A stretch of 64,000 bases of DNA from Symbiodinium natans (GCA_905221605.1 CAJNDS010002410.1:209252-273251); one strand, 5' to 3'; shown: positions 25,184 to 37,317, numbered from the stretch's first letter. The notes: generated from the sequence alone by a model not told the origin. Made by a program: numbers and translations.

Positions 25184-26371
25184 GGAAGCGTCGGTATTTA
25201 CATGTATTTACAGCGTTTTTGTTGCTGTTTGGCCTGGTTTTTGAAGACGAAGAACAATTTCAAGAATGCAAAAAGCGTCATGCCTGTGAGGTTCATGCAA
25301 GAGCACTGAAGAAAAAAAGTAAGGGACCACTGTCATTTTACAGGTAAATATAGAGGTTGCACCCATAGCAAAGGTAATTTTGATATTGTTTTAGATACTT
25401 TAAAATTCCGTTTTCTTCCATAATCTAAAAACGATGATGCTCACTTAATTATATCTAACCGTGATAAGTTAAATCACCTGCTAATGTAATTTCATCTCTT
25501 TCTTCGTTCATTTTATCACAAAATGCATGCATACAATCCCCATCTTTGTATAAGTATGGTTTAACTTCATCTGTAATTGAATTAATAATTGAATTAACAA
25601 CATGTAACAGAAGACCCGATGTTTTATGATTTTGGTATGCTCCCTTGAACCATCCTTCATTTGATCAGGTTGTTGAGCATTCAACATCACCATACATGAC
25701 GTACGGGCATCTCAACTTTGTATAATCGGTTTTGAAGAACGATTTTCATTATTGATCATTATTCTCAGGCATCTTTCTTTTTTGAACCTCATTTGCCATG
25801 CAATTTGTACTAAGATGATTATGTAACAAAGGTTTTTCGCAAACGCTTTTGACAAGAATGAAAAAAGTATATTTGCTGTTTATTAGTTTGTCCTCCGAAA
25901 AGTCTAGAATGGCTTCCCTCTTCATCATCAAGACGAAGAAGGTTAACGTGACCAAAAGGTTGAGTTATTTTTGTTACTCTATCTACGCTTCTTGGTTTAA
26001 ATTTTCTACTGTATAAACATATTTGATTCATTTCTTTGTTCAAAATATTCAATATCTTCAAAAGAAGCAGGAAAATTAACACCTTCCCATCTAATTCAAC
26101 TACCATTTTCAACGGGCTTGTATTTACAGAATCTCACTTGTTGGCAACATCGTCGATTTATCGACTTTCTGTGTGTATGACGGAAAAAGCTGTCTTACGC
26201 GCTTTCACTTCTGTTCTGGGGGAGAGGGCTTCCAGAACCCTCGGGTTGTGCGACATTGCCGGCACTTTTCCATGCTATTTTTTGATCACGCCGAGAAACG
26301 TTTTTGTGTGCCTTGTCGCATTTTCTGTTGGGAAGGCGGGGCGAGCTGCTTCAGAAGCCTCGGTATTTACA
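25184..26371. repeat. Imperfect 19-bp direct repeats flanking the AT-rich island
   Basis: GGAAGCGTCGGTATTTACA at 25,184-25,202 and AGAAGCCTCGGTATTTACA at 26,353-26,371 match at 17 of 19 positions. They bracket the AT-rich polymerase relic with 150-220 bases of host-like sequence on each side. They may be a duplicated host sequence or the remnant ends of the element. Confidence 0.5.
25330..26130 (-). pseudogene. AT-rich island with broken Polinton/Maverick-like DNA polymerase B relic
   Basis: Base composition switches abruptly to AT-rich here, unlike everything around it. On the minus strand, conceptual translation from about 26,112 down to about 25,440 gives, in several frames broken by stops and frameshifts, pieces that resemble the N-terminal and exonuclease region of protein-primed family B DNA polymerases from Polinton/Maverick and related adintovirus-like elements. 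They include a Cys/His-containing segment and an Asp-x-Glu of exonuclease motif I type near 25,677-25,691. No polymerase palm motifs are present, so only the N-terminal third or so remains. It is a dead fragment. An alternative is another large DNA virus with a similar polymerase. The call rests on recalled family patterns, not on an alignment. Confidence 0.55.
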
Positions 26372-27130
26372 GCAGAACTTTAGCACCAGTCGCGCGAATG
26401 TCACGTGACAATCTCACATGTCGTAATTGGGGAGGATGAACTGGTTGTTTCTGAGGTCATCCTGGAGCGGACATCGAGGTTTTATGGCTCCTTAGCTGGA
26501 GAGCCTAGGATTTAGCACCCTTGGTTTTGCTCCTTCGCTTTGTTTGGTTCTGGCCTCCTCTCCTTATGAAGCCCTACCAGAAGTCTTACAGTACCAGGCA
26601 AAAGAGCATTTCCGAAGCCTTGCTGGCCGAGTTGCCTGAGACCTTGCCTGCTGTGCGTGCAAAGTGAGAGTCGATACCCAAAACCCTTCCAAACCTTAAA
26701 AGGGAGGCAACTCAATCATTTTCGCCTTTAACTAGACAACATTATAACCTGTTAGATATTCAGAATCTCGATCTAAAAAGGTGGCTTTGGGGCGCTTTGC
26801 AGACTGAAGGCCGCCAGATCTCCTCGTACCTTCAGACTCCTCGATACTCGAAGCCTTGTTCGGGTCACCGGTATCTGCCACGTATCGTTGCGTACCCATT
26901 TTGGTTGAAGTATCCAGGGCCGGCTTCGTGCCCTGCCAAAAGACCGAGGCAGCCCCTCTCAGGTGGCGGCTGCGTCTTTGGATCTTCAGGTGCCCCTGGC
27001 CAGTAGCTGTTTCCAGAGCTAAATGTGGAATGGCTGAGAAATATGTGTGCCAGGCCCACATGCCTGACGATGCGAATTCCGCAGGGGCCGGAATAGTCCC
27101 TCGTGTGCACAGAGGGAAGCTTCTCCACGT
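26372..27130. other. No feature recognised
   Basis: Open frames on both strands (including a 213-codon minus-strand frame to 27,373) lack any recognisable domain and overlap the plus-strand proline-rich exon. Confidence 0.3.
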
Positions 27131-27131
27131 C

Positions 27132-27329
27132 TCTTTCCACGCCGGGCGCATGAGGCCACTCCGGCACCGGCAGCCGTCACCCTGAACCCACCGCCGCCAG
27201 CTTCGGTGCCGGCGGTGCCGACGCTGGCGCCGGCACCGGTGCTGGCGCCGGCACCACCGGCGACAGTCAGCGCAGCAGATGCTCCCTTGAAGTCTTGCCT
27301 TGCCTTCGTTCATATTCCAAAGGCAGGTG
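27132..27329 (+). CDS. Exon with sulfotransferase-type phosphosulfate-binding motif
   Basis: The open frame reads through an Ala/Pro-rich linker (PAVPTLAPAPVLAPAPP) and then LKSCLAFVHIPKAG, followed directly by a GT donor (GGCAG, then GTGCTT). FVHIPK(T/A)GG is the 5'-phosphosulfate-binding loop of the sulfotransferase superfamily, lying right after beta-strand 1, and the split inside the GG pair would need the next exon to supply Gly. The following AG-G acceptor at about 27,390 supplies GG but then a sequence that does not look like a sulfotransferase helix. The rest of the domain was not found, so this is either part of a gene with long introns or a fragment. Exon start is uncertain. Confidence 0.4.
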
Positions 27330-28920
27330 CTTTGCACCAGCGTGGCAATCACATACAGTACTGGTATGTGCAACTCTCCTTGCAGGCGGCAGGCTCGAAT
27401 GTCGAGGGTGTGATAGCACGCGCCTTCGGCCAGATGCTGAACGCACTTCTAGCCAGCAATGCAGGAGCACAGCACCCTACATGGCGATCGTCCCGAAAAA
27501 AGCGCTTCCGAGGCTACAACCAGGTCGTCGAGAATCCAGGTGATTGCAGCTTCACGGATCATGATTCTGTACGGCACAGTAGATATGCAGCTCATGAAAC
27601 CACCCCACACTTTCACAGTCAGCCAAGGAGATGGAGGTTTGTGTTTCTTGTCCATGTTGTTGCTGGTTTCTCTCTATTCTCAGGCATTTCGATGCGAAAG
27701 ATCGAGAAGACTGTCCGCTTCTGGGGCATGTGCGACGACAGGCTACAATGCGAAGCTTGTTCGCATGACGTATGGTGAAGAGCAGAGCACAAGGGCACTT
27801 CACGACGGAGATGCTCAACTCCGCCCGGCTTCCGTCAACATGAAAAACTGAGCTGTGCTTAGGAAAAAATGCTTACCCTTCTTTCCTTATAAGGGAACCT
27901 GTTCGTAAATAAGTTCCAAAGGGTTTCAAGCACAACTCAGAAAATGCAGAGTGAGTGAGGGCGAGTGACAGTTTACATGCTGAGTTGCTGTTTCGGACTC
28001 CAAGGAAAGCAAAAAATTGTGCGGGTGGTCTGGCTTCGACCTCAGATGGGACTGATTGAGGGGTTTTCGCTAGTCATGTCCAACATGGACGGCAATGGGC
28101 GTGTGACTCAATTTGCCCAGAGTCAGGTGCTGACTGCTGTGTCGAAGCTGCAAATCAGAGCCAGTGTGCTAGATGTGGCATGTGCCACGACCTTCATCTT
28201 CTGCACAAATCTAGATGCGACATGTGCAACCTTCACATCTGTTGCCTGAGGTTATGTAAACAAATCCTTTGTGCCGCAGCCTACGCCCAACAAGGGTGTG
28301 GAAGCTCGGGCCAGATTTTTCAGATCTCCCCAGTAAGCGCTGCTCATGCGCTGCTCACGCGCTGCTCACGCTCTGCTCACGCTCTGCTCACCTAGGATCG
28401 GTGCAGCTTCTGGCACTTCCCCCCTGCCTATGATGCACAGCTTGTGCAAGCCTTAGCATCCTTCGCCGTTGCCACTCTATTTCTGCGATGAGAACAACTG
28501 CCTCAGCAGATGCCAGCAGACCGGATGCTGTCCTGAGCTTAGGCAAAAACCTACTCCGAGGACTGCGACTCATTCTGCGTAGTTCGAGAACCCCTCAGCC
28601 GCTTCTTGAGCCATTGGAGGCATTGCTTTTGATCAGCCGAGCCTCCAAAAGCGAACACGGCCCCATGTGCAGGTGGCGGCACTTCAGCAAGCCAGCCGAT
28701 TGCTCACCTGAAGTACTGGAGAAGTATACGAAGGCTCGTCGGCGGGATTCGGCCGTTTATAGTTTTCTCCAATCCTGGGCCTGTCCCTCACATGGAGGCT
28801 GTAGTGTCCTTCGCAGGGCCAGCCGCCCCAGCAGTCTAAACCCGAGCACCGAGATCCTGCGCGGAAATTTGCGATACTGAGATTCAAAAACCCCAAGCCT
28901 TCCCAAGTTCGCTGCAAGCA
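27330..28920. other. Unassigned; small minisatellite at 28,341-28,392
   Basis: No exon was supported. A GCTGCTCACGC-type unit of 10-11 bases is repeated about five times at 28,341-28,392 (variants CGCT, CTCT). Confidence 0.4.
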
Positions 28921-29010
28921 TTGCACATGATGGTAATAAGGAAACAAGTTGAAACAAGCATATCAACATCTCCAGGTCCTAAATCACGAAAGTCTAAGCC
29001 AGAATGCCAG

Positions 29011-29582
29011 GAGAAGCTCGCTCAAGCGCGGGAAGACGTCCTTCTGGAGGACTGTCATTTCACGCCACAGGCGCTGGAACATCATAAACGGTTCAAACGC
29101 AAACAGTAGAGTAGATGCCCCTCCTGTGTAGGGCATACTAAGTGCTGTGTAGCTGTTCATACGTCTCTTTCTTCGTCTACATGTTTACATGGTGTTGGTC
29201 TGTGCACCTCATCTTGTTTGCTTGGCAATTCTTCTGTTGCAGTACAATGCTATCATGTGTATCTAGTATATGTCTACGTGTATATTGCTTGCAGGTGTAC
29301 TATGCTTTCCAGAATGGCCTCCTGCCCGCATTGGAAAGCACGATCGTCACATGACAGGTGAGCGCAGTTGCTCGATTTCCACAGCAACTTTGACTAAACC
29401 TTATAGGCCCTAAAGGGCCTAAAGCCTAGAAACCCTAAACCCGGGTTGCAGACGTTTGTGCTCCCAGAGTTGTGACGCGGTGAGGCGATCCGAAAGCTCC
29501 TCGAATATGTCGGCACATAATCAAGCTGGAGCATCTTGATGCAGAGTTTGCACCACTGATGGCGCAGTACAACCTTGAGAAG
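29011..29582 (+). CDS. Two short coiled-coil-like exons
   Basis: Exon 29,011-29,049 (EKLAQAREDVLLE) is flanked by CCAG before and GGACTG after (GA donor). Exon 29,526-29,582 (LEHLDAEFAPLMAQYNLEK) is flanked by CAAG before and GCCCCT after (GC donor). Both are phase 0 at both ends, like the exons at 30.2-32.7 kb, so they could be 5' exons of that gene. Their charge pattern suits an alpha-helical or coiled-coil segment. Intermediate exons may be missing and the start codon was not identified. Confidence 0.35.
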
Positions 29583-30248
29583 GCCCCTTGCAAAGCATTA
29601 CGAGGTCTGAGACTTTTGCCCGCCGCTGTTGCGAAAGCATCAGCGGAGCTCCGCGGTCGTTGCACCAGAATCTCAGAACATCAGATTTGTAAATCCCTCC
29701 CCAGACGCAAAATGTGCTGAATGCTGCTGAGTGACAGTTGACATTTCCCAGTCTCTAGATCAAGTCCATCTGTTTCAATCGAACTGTCAGCTTAAACCAT
29801 GTGTTAGTTAAGTTCTAGTTACATGTCAGCACGTTAGTTTGCATATGTCCGGGCTCACACTAAAACAGAATTCCTAACGACATCAGTCTTTCTGCTGTGA
29901 TTCGCAGTGCCTGCTTGGACCCCACCTAGACAGCGAAAAAAGATCTGAACTAGATGACCGAATAATTGCCCAGGTGCACCTCGGTAAGGGCAAATCACGC
30001 TCCAGCAAGCTGGCGGCACTGAAGCTCCTCAGGCGTTGTCATGCTCAGTCATTGCCATCGAATCAGTGCAGTGCACATCATCTGCCTCCTGCAAAAGCAT
30101 GTGTTGTTGTTCTCCAGTGCTGCTCCCAAAAGACACCGTCATCTGCAGGGTGGTCTTAGGCAAGAGGGCCACACTTGCATTGGACTTGCCTGCACTAGAC
30201 TTGCACATGCTTAGGCTGTTCTTGCTGGGGTGCTTGCTTTGGACTGAG

Positions 30249-32707
30249 GCAAGAAATGCGACATCGTCCCTACGGAAGCCACCCTGCAGCTGGTCAAGGC
30301 GAGTCGGCAAGTTGCTGCGGCCATCGTGATGCTTTGGCTGTGTGTAAGCTTCAGCATCTGACAGCCCAGTGGACTTGTCAGGAGTTCTATGCAGAGGACT
30401 ACAAGGCCAACTCTGGACAAACTGTCGATCTGTGGGTGGAGGTGTCAGTGGCTTCCCAAGTTTCCAGCAGTGCCTTGCGCAGGCCTTTGGCTATTGATTG
30501 CGGCACAGACAAGAGATGCAGGCGACTGCAGCGTCAGTGGTGGTGCATGTCGTTGAGCATGATGCTCCGGAGCACCGCAAGAGCTGCCAGGGTGTCAGAA
30601 GCCTGCGCCACGGGTAAAAGAGTGTTGCCAAGTGCGCCCGCAGCTCCCCAAAGCCTGGGAAGATTCTGCTGACAGCGGCGCCTTCGAGGAAAGGAGGCCA
30701 GAGGAAATGCGAGCGTGTGCCTGCGAGCCAGGGAGTTGCTTCACATATGCGGGTCTTGGTATAAGTTCTGAGCCCTCACCACCAAACTGCAAGGCCGTCA
30801 AGAGATGTGTCCGTTGTAAGGAACATATTCTGTGCTTCAATAGGTCTAGAATTCAGATCAACTTCCAATCTCCTTCTCAGACTCCACCTCCTGAGCGGTG
30901 CGCCTCGAGCTGCCAAATAGAAGCAAAGCTGTCGCCACCGGGCTTAGGGCCTAGGGTTTTGCAACAAGGGTTCAGGGTTAAGAGTGGGGAATCACTTGGC
31001 TACATGTGTGGTGGTACGCCCTGAGTTCATGCCTGAGCTTTTGGGCAAGACCGGCCATGGATGTCGATACCAAGCTGTGACAGAGCTTTGAGCTATCTGC
31101 CGTCGATTCATAGAGTGGCATCATGCTGGCCGTGCCTTCGCGGCATGATTTGTCCCTCAGGGCTGTGCAGGTTACTCGGTAGAAATACGGCATGCGTACA
31201 GCGCCTCAGTCTCTGAGGCGGACAAGCTGGAACTGACCAGCTCCTTGGCAGCAGCATGCGGCAGATGAGACTTTGCTTGCTCGACTTCCTAATCTTTGCC
31301 TGCTTGCCCCTGACATTGAGGTTTAATCAAGAAAAGTGCAACTGATTTGAAGGGCAAGGACGGAGTGTTGGAGAGGCCTGCCGGGCTGGCATTGAAATTG
31401 AACCTTCAGTGAGTGGCAGGAGCTGGAGCTTAACAAGAGCAACTTGAAGCGCAAAGTGAGCCAACGCTTAAGGCCCTGTAGCAAGGGGCTGTGGCGAGAC
31501 TTCGGCAAAGAGACCTCTGTCGTCTGCATGGTACAACCAAGGCAACTTCGAAGCTGTCGGGACGCAAGCTGCCGTATTGGCCGGCTTTGCGATCTGCATG
31601 ATCGCGGCTTTTCTGAACATCGACACGCATGCCCAGATGACAGAGCCTTTATACAGAGAGAAGTAGTCAGACACAGCCCGTCAATGTGCAGCCGACGCTG
31701 GCGGAAGCTGCCAGCTCTAGGTCAAGATTGACTTCCCAGATGATGTCAATCCTATGAGCAGTTCGCTGTACTACTTCTTTGCCCTCGTCAACCTCGTGGG
31801 CAACATAGCACCTGGGCCGTGATGCTAGCTCTGGATGACTACTTGGTTGTACACCTTGTCACGGATTCGGGCCCCCAGCCCATCACCAAACCGGCCTTAC
31901 CTGATAGTGCGCAAAATCGACTCACTCCTCCTGACGGAGCCCTTGTCCAGGAGATTGTCCGAAATCGAAATGAAAAACTGAAGCCCCATAAAAACCGTCA
32001 AACCCAGCACCCCAAAGCCACAGATTTGGCGGGGTTTCTTGTTTCGGGGTTGTGAGCGATGAGTGGAGAGGGCTCTTGTGCCTTGATGGCAGTGTGTTTT
32101 TCAGTACACGCCCCGGCATCTTCAATTTCAGCTGCTTTGGGATCGGCGTGTATGGGGTTCTAGTTTTTGTCTCGTGAACTTGTGCTCCAGTTCTTGCCTT
32201 TCGCGCACGCCAGCTCGTGAAAGATGTGCGAGTCAATGCACACTGAGTTGCACGCTGAGTGCACTTCTCCTGTAGCGCAGTTTGAGAGCTATCCTGTGTC
32301 GCGGCTGAGCTGAAGAGCTCAAGCTTTGTGGGCTATGCAAGGGAACTAGCCCTAGATACCACATTCTGGTTGGCTCAGCCGAGAGCCCAAATTAAGCAAT
32401 CTGTCTTACACTGCCCACTGCACATGTTCGTCCTAAATACCATGAAAGAGGGAACGAGGATTCAGAAACTAGAGATTCAAGGGAGGGGGGGGGTGCGGAA
32501 ACCCTAAATTCCCATAACCATTCCGCGTCGCCCTGCAGCACGGTATCTTCCAGCTAGAAAAGGGAAAGCCGAAGAGCCCGCCCTCTAACCTGGGGATGAG
32601 GCCTGCGTCGCCTCGGTGGCCTGCGTCAACATCGTGGGGACCAGTCTGGGCCTGCGCGGGCCAGATGGCTCCATGCTGCAGGCAGCCGACGGCATGCACA
32701 AGCAGAT
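30249..32707 (+). CDS. Orai-like multi-span membrane protein (tentative)
   Basis: Orai proteins form store-operated calcium channels with four membrane spans. Predicted exons: 30,249-30,343 (VPTEATLQLVKASRQ...VMLWLC), 30,382-30,441 (EFYAEDYKANSGQTVDLWVE), 31,218-31,253 (ADKLELTSSLAA), 31,420-31,455 (ELELNKSNLKRK), from 31,511 (SSAWYNQGNFEAVGTQ, then AAVLAGFAICMI), 31,721-31,807 (DFPDDVNPMSSSLYYFF...NLVGNI) and 32,601-32,707 (ACVASVACVNIVGTSLGLRG, then PDGSMLQAADGMHKQ). All resolved joins are phase 0, with GT or GC donors and AG acceptors. The charged helix before the first span, the TQ-A-A-V-L-A-G-F-A span, and a second span ending in LGLRGPDGSM resemble Orai-like proteins of protists as I remember them. 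No alignment was possible. The last two spans were not resolved; candidates lie at 32,890-33,090. The gap 30,442-31,217 probably hides more exons. Confidence 0.45.
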
Positions 32708-32889
32708 GCTTGGCTCGGGACCCCTCGGGTGTATCAGAGTCTCACTTGGGCTTAGGCATTTTTCCAGGGCCTTTTGGTGTGTGTGTGTGGGATTGGAGGG
32801 AGGATGCCAAGCAAGAGCTTCCGAGAAGAAGAGAAGAAGCTGAGAAGCTCCGCCCATTCTTGCAAGACTGAGGAGAGATCGAATCTTTT

Positions 32890-33860
32890 GGGCTTTCAGC
32901 ACTGGGTTGGTGGGCTGTTGCCTGGTTTCTTGGCATACCTGGTATCTGATGAGCGTCTCTCTGGTTACGTCCTAAATAAGGGGTGGGATGCTTCAAGTTT
33001 TAAAAGCTCGACAATTCAAAGGGATAGTTCCCCAGCACTTGCGGTTGTCTTGTACGCAACCCTCAAGGCAACTATGGTGTTGGCCTGGCTTAAGATGCAG
33101 CCGCTTGGAAGAAGACATGTTGATAGATCCAGGTCCCAGGTGTTGCAGATGTTTCATGTATTGGGCGCGGGTTCCGAAAGCTGCCTCCCACTGCCAGGAC
33201 TGCAACAGCCACTTTGTGCACCACAGTGGTGTTGTACGGCGTGGCTTCAGGTTTGACATTCTTCATGAGCATGGTGAGTTTGCATTCCGAAAGACCCGCA
33301 GATTTTGCCCGTGCTTGCGTTCTCGTGATGTGTGCTGCTATATGCTTGGCTAGAGGCGTGAAAGTTTCGCTACGCGTTCGGACCCTTGGCTGCAGCTACC
33401 ATTCTACCAGAAGGGTCGTTTATGTGTTTCACCGCCTGCCTGCTAGGAAACTCTTCCAGTACAAGGAGACCGAGAGTGTCAAGGTGGATGACGTGCAGCA
33501 CGGCCGCAACAGACAATGCGTTGGACCTGCTACCCTAAACGCTATGTGTGCCCGAAGCTTGTGTCTGCATTCCCCGACTACCCTGCAGTGCGGTGCGTCC
33601 GCTTGGCGGGTGGCAAAAAAGCGCTTCTGTGGATCATGTGGAGGCCCTCGCCTGCCATGTGCGAGAGTGATCGATGAAACCCCCTCAACCCTAAAATCCC
33701 AGGTTGAGCTCCGAAACTGTGGGCCCGGAATCCTTTGTCCGACAACTGGGCGCAGCTCGGCTGTGTTGGATGTGGATGATGTTGTCGTGTTTCAAGAAGC
33801 TGTGCCTGCATCGCTTCTCGCTGGCACATGGGGAGGCTTGCACTTTGGCTATAAGGGTTG
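32890..33860 (+). other. Possible further exons, including a Cys/His-rich segment
   Basis: Candidates are a hydrophobic piece AVVLYATLKATMVLAWLKM (33,040-33,096), a Cys/His-rich piece (about 33,139-33,237, RCCRCFMYW then ASHCQDCNSHF) and a charged piece KLFQYKETESVKVDDVQ (about 33,449-33,500, after a TAG acceptor). The Cys pattern C-x2-C, HC-x2-C recalls the start of a DHHC palmitoyltransferase cysteine-rich domain, but the spacing is too long and no DHHC tetrad follows. Whether these belong to the Orai-like gene or to another gene is unknown. Confidence 0.2.
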
Positions 33861-34925
33861 ATGTCAGGGGCATGTGATCAGGCCCAGACTTAAATGAACA
33901 GAAGTGACTTGTTTATTTGATGTAGCTCTTGTTGTGTGATCTTTTCTTTCGGGCGGCCGCGTGAAGTGGCAGAATGTGAGATAGCCATGGGCTTCATCAA
34001 AGGGGTGAAATGGCTACTGCCTTTGCTCCACGCTGTCAGCAACAACTATAGTACCCAGACCCAGAATGGGCCTTGCACCCACTGGACTTAAAGCGACCTT
34101 TGTTGAAGCGTGCCGCGTGCCACGACCGTGAGGTGGACAGCGAAACTCTAGTCCAGCCACTTGAATGCACTACGCAGCATGGCGAGTGGCTTCGCATGTG
34201 CGCATCATCCAAGCTGGCCAATCAGGAATGCAGAAGCAGCTAGACCTAGGCTTCTTGCAAACATGCGTCAACAGCGGCAAGACGGGGACATGGCTCCACC
34301 GTGAGTCTGATGCTTCTTCCTTACGCTGCTGAGTGGTTGCGCTCGGTGGCAGGTATCCGGCAAGGCTCATGTGCAATAGGACTTGTCAGAGATCAAGATG
34401 GCAGTGTCCATGCCTTTGGCAAGGCCTCGTTCAGTATGCATGCTCTCTGACAGGCAAAGCTCCCACAGCATCCGAAATTTGGGCCACTTGCGCACGACAC
34501 AAGGACCGTGCACTCATTTTTTGCAGGTGGCCCGGAGGAACTCCATTAAAGACTTGGCCCTGCAAAAGCAGAGCTTGGCAAAAAGTCACCAAAAAGTTGT
34601 ATTCCAGCGCTCAGAAGCTGTAGCGAAGGGGCTCTTTGCAAAAACCCAGAGGGTTTGCATGAACCCTGGTTTTGCAAAGAGGGCTCTTATAAAAACCCGC
34701 TGGCAGGTGCTTCTGCTGACAGCCCTCGCCAGACGGGATGGGAGCCGCCCTGAGCGTCAGTGCTTGCTCTTCCCCAAGAAGCCCCCAACACTCTCCCAAC
34801 AAATACTCCCCCCCCCCCCCCCAAAGAAAAAGTTAAAGAGAACCATAAAAGAAATGCTAGCGGAAAATGGCAATGGTGATGAAATAAGGCCATTAGCAAC
34901 CATTGGCATTTTTAGTTTTTGATCT
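33861..34925. other. No feature recognised
   Basis: No convincing exon. A C run at about 34,808-34,822 and short echoes of GGCTCTTTGCAAAAACC/GGGCTCTTATAAAAACC at 34,630 and 34,680 are the only patterns seen. Confidence 0.3.
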
Positions 34926-35250
34926 ATCCCTAAACCCCAAACCCTAAACCCCAAACCCCACGTACGGACCAGACTGTTCCCTGCGGAGTGATCCTTGAGG
35001 GTCTGCTAGGCGGGTGGCAAAAAAACCCCAAACCCCAAACCCCAAACCCCAAACCCCAAAACCCCAAACCCTAAACCCCAAACCCTAAACCCTAAACCCT
35101 AAACCCATGTATGCATCCTGCTGGGAGCCTAGGCTCCATGCCATGGTCGTGTGCCGCAAAGCCGTTGGAACACCCGAGGCGCTTTTCACTCGCAGGGTTG
35201 GTTCTCATCGGGGGTTTAGGGTTTAGGGTTTAGGGTTTAGGTTTAGGCTT
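34926..35250. repeat. Interstitial telomeric tracts, mixed CCCTAAA/CCCCAAA, inverted pair
   Basis: Units at 34,927-34,960 and 35,024-35,107 are a mixture of AACCCCA and AACCCTA; a TTTAGGG tract in the opposite orientation lies at 35,212-35,248. Between the first two runs is a copy, on the minus strand, of the TTTTTTGCCACCCG element also found in the 9.4-10.1 kb insertion. Confidence 0.9.
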
Positions 35251-37300
35251 CCTCTGCTTCAGTTGTCTGCGAGTGCGGATGCAGGAGTATGGTCCGTCCT
35301 CGCACATACCGAAAGAGACAGAGAGTCGATCGGATAGTCCATCACTGCAGTGTGCTGAATAAAGAAGAAGATCGGTGTTGTTCGATCAGATACATCGCAG
35401 ACACAGATGGAATCAGGTGGAAAGTAGTGCACCTGCATCGGGGATTCCGATTCCTTCGCGAGAGTGCGTCTGTTGTCCGGATGTCTCCGAGGGCTGTCGA
35501 GATCGAGGAGTTTGGTTCAAACCTTTGCAATGTTTGTTCAACATCAGGGCGGCACCTTCAAAACTTAGGGTCTATAGGGCTACTTAAGGTTTGAGGGTTC
35601 AGGGGTGTTTTTGGCAGCGCCTGGCTAATGTAACGGAAGGAACTGTGGCGTTTGTTTGTTGTAGTGAAACTTCGAGAACAGGGTGTGACTGGCCACCAGG
35701 TGATCTTCCGAACGTCTTCTGTGGTTCTGACCAGCGGGCGGTGACGCACAAAAGAGACAGAATGTTGGGGTGCAACTGTATGATGGGGTAAGCTATTGGC
35801 GCAGCACAGCACGATTGAAAAAGTGAGTGGCGCTCCTTGGCAAACAGCGTTTGCAATGTAGCATGTTGAAGACAAGGTATATTGCATGTATGTCCCAGAT
35901 ACCTATAATGATGCAACACGAGCTACGCAGGGTGGGCAGGAGTGTTGACTTAGCTGTTTGTGCATCTGGTTCACATCGAACATCATCAGAAGACGGGGGC
36001 GCCACAATGTCGTCCTTGTTCTTGGCGGTTGCTTGCTGGTTGCTACTTGGGCTTTTGACACGATGATTCTTCCCCACCACAGTACATTCAAATCTTATGC
36101 AGATGTTCGCACAGCTCGATTCTTCCGTGCGGTGTTTGGACATGGACATCAAGCACGAGAAGCTAAGGGCCACGGCCAGCGCGGCCAGTCAATGCCCTGA
36201 CTGTGTCAGCAGGACTGGCGCCACACCTTCGTAGCCGACGGTATCGTGACTCCCACGTGTAACCTTTCGGGATCCGAGGTGCAAAACTGAAATCTTCTCC
36301 ATTCTATATAGCGGATCCACGACATAATGCCGCCACATCCCACTAACACCTTTGAACCCGCTGACGTGGATGTGACTGTGATGCGTCGCCTGGCCTGTGC
36401 CAGTGTGAGTGTCGAAGCCCTGAACACCTCCAACCCCAAACCGAACCCTCAAACCCCCCCCCCCCCCGACAAGAACCAAACCTAAGAGGAGCTGGAGGTG
36501 CCCCAAGCGATGCAACCCGTCGGATACAAAGCTTCACCGCTTTGACTTCCAGTACTCGGAGAAAAGGTGTGCGGAAGTCGTACCGTGGACTCTCAGAAGC
36601 AGGATGGCACAGCAGTTTGTCGTGGCTTGTGGGGCTTCACATGCCTTCACTGTATGGTGGATTTGGGGCTTTAGGGGGCTGTTTAGGTGCTAGGGAGACT
36701 GAGGGAGGGGGAGGAGATAACTTTTTATGAGAGATCTGACAGACAGATTCCAGGAATGGCAGCTCTATGCAGGTTGACATGGACTTGTGGTGCCTTGCCT
36801 TGAAAAGCTGCCGAGTTCCATCTTCTGGGAATAAACGCCGCCGGGGGGGGGGGGCATGGGGCGCGACAAGGTGCGCGATGCCAGCGACAAGGCGATGCCG
36901 CGATTTTTGGTGCCGACAGAAGAGGCGCCTCGAATCGAAGTCCAGTGTTAGTGGTTGCTTCCAACTCTCTTCGGCGCAGACATTGTTCTACTGAAGCACG
37001 CTGCTGCCGCCTGAATTGTAGCGCCAAGGGTTGGCTGCGACAACATGAACCGGCATCGTGGCCAGCAGAATATTTCCAGTGGAGTTGCAGTAGAGAAAAT
37101 GGCAGCTCGAAGAAATAGGGGGAGAGCAACCTGCATCTAGTTTCGTAGCTGCACATTGATCATCGCTGCAATGTTGTGGGATGGTGTGATATGCAATCGC
37201 CTTGCAGGGTCAGTCATAAGGGCCACACTGTCATTGTTGGAGTCGGTCTTTTGGCGTATTGTGTGGTGTGGCATGATGTGCTTGTGTTGTGGGGGGGGGA
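35251..37300. other. No gene recognised
   Basis: Several open frames of 60-130 codons on both strands, none with recognisable motifs or consistent splice borders. C and G runs occur at 36,457-36,468 and 36,843-36,853. Confidence 0.3.
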
Positions 37301-37317
37301 GTGTGGGGGGAAAAAAT

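Noticed and set aside
26732-27373. 213-codon minus-strand frame
   Set aside because: Antisense to the Pro/Ala-rich exon with the FVHIPKAG motif; Arg/Cys-rich composition typical of an antisense frame.
33139-33237. DHHC palmitoyltransferase cysteine-rich domain
   Set aside because: C-x2-C and HC-x2-C are present, but the spacing is too long and no DHHC tetrad follows on any frame nearby.
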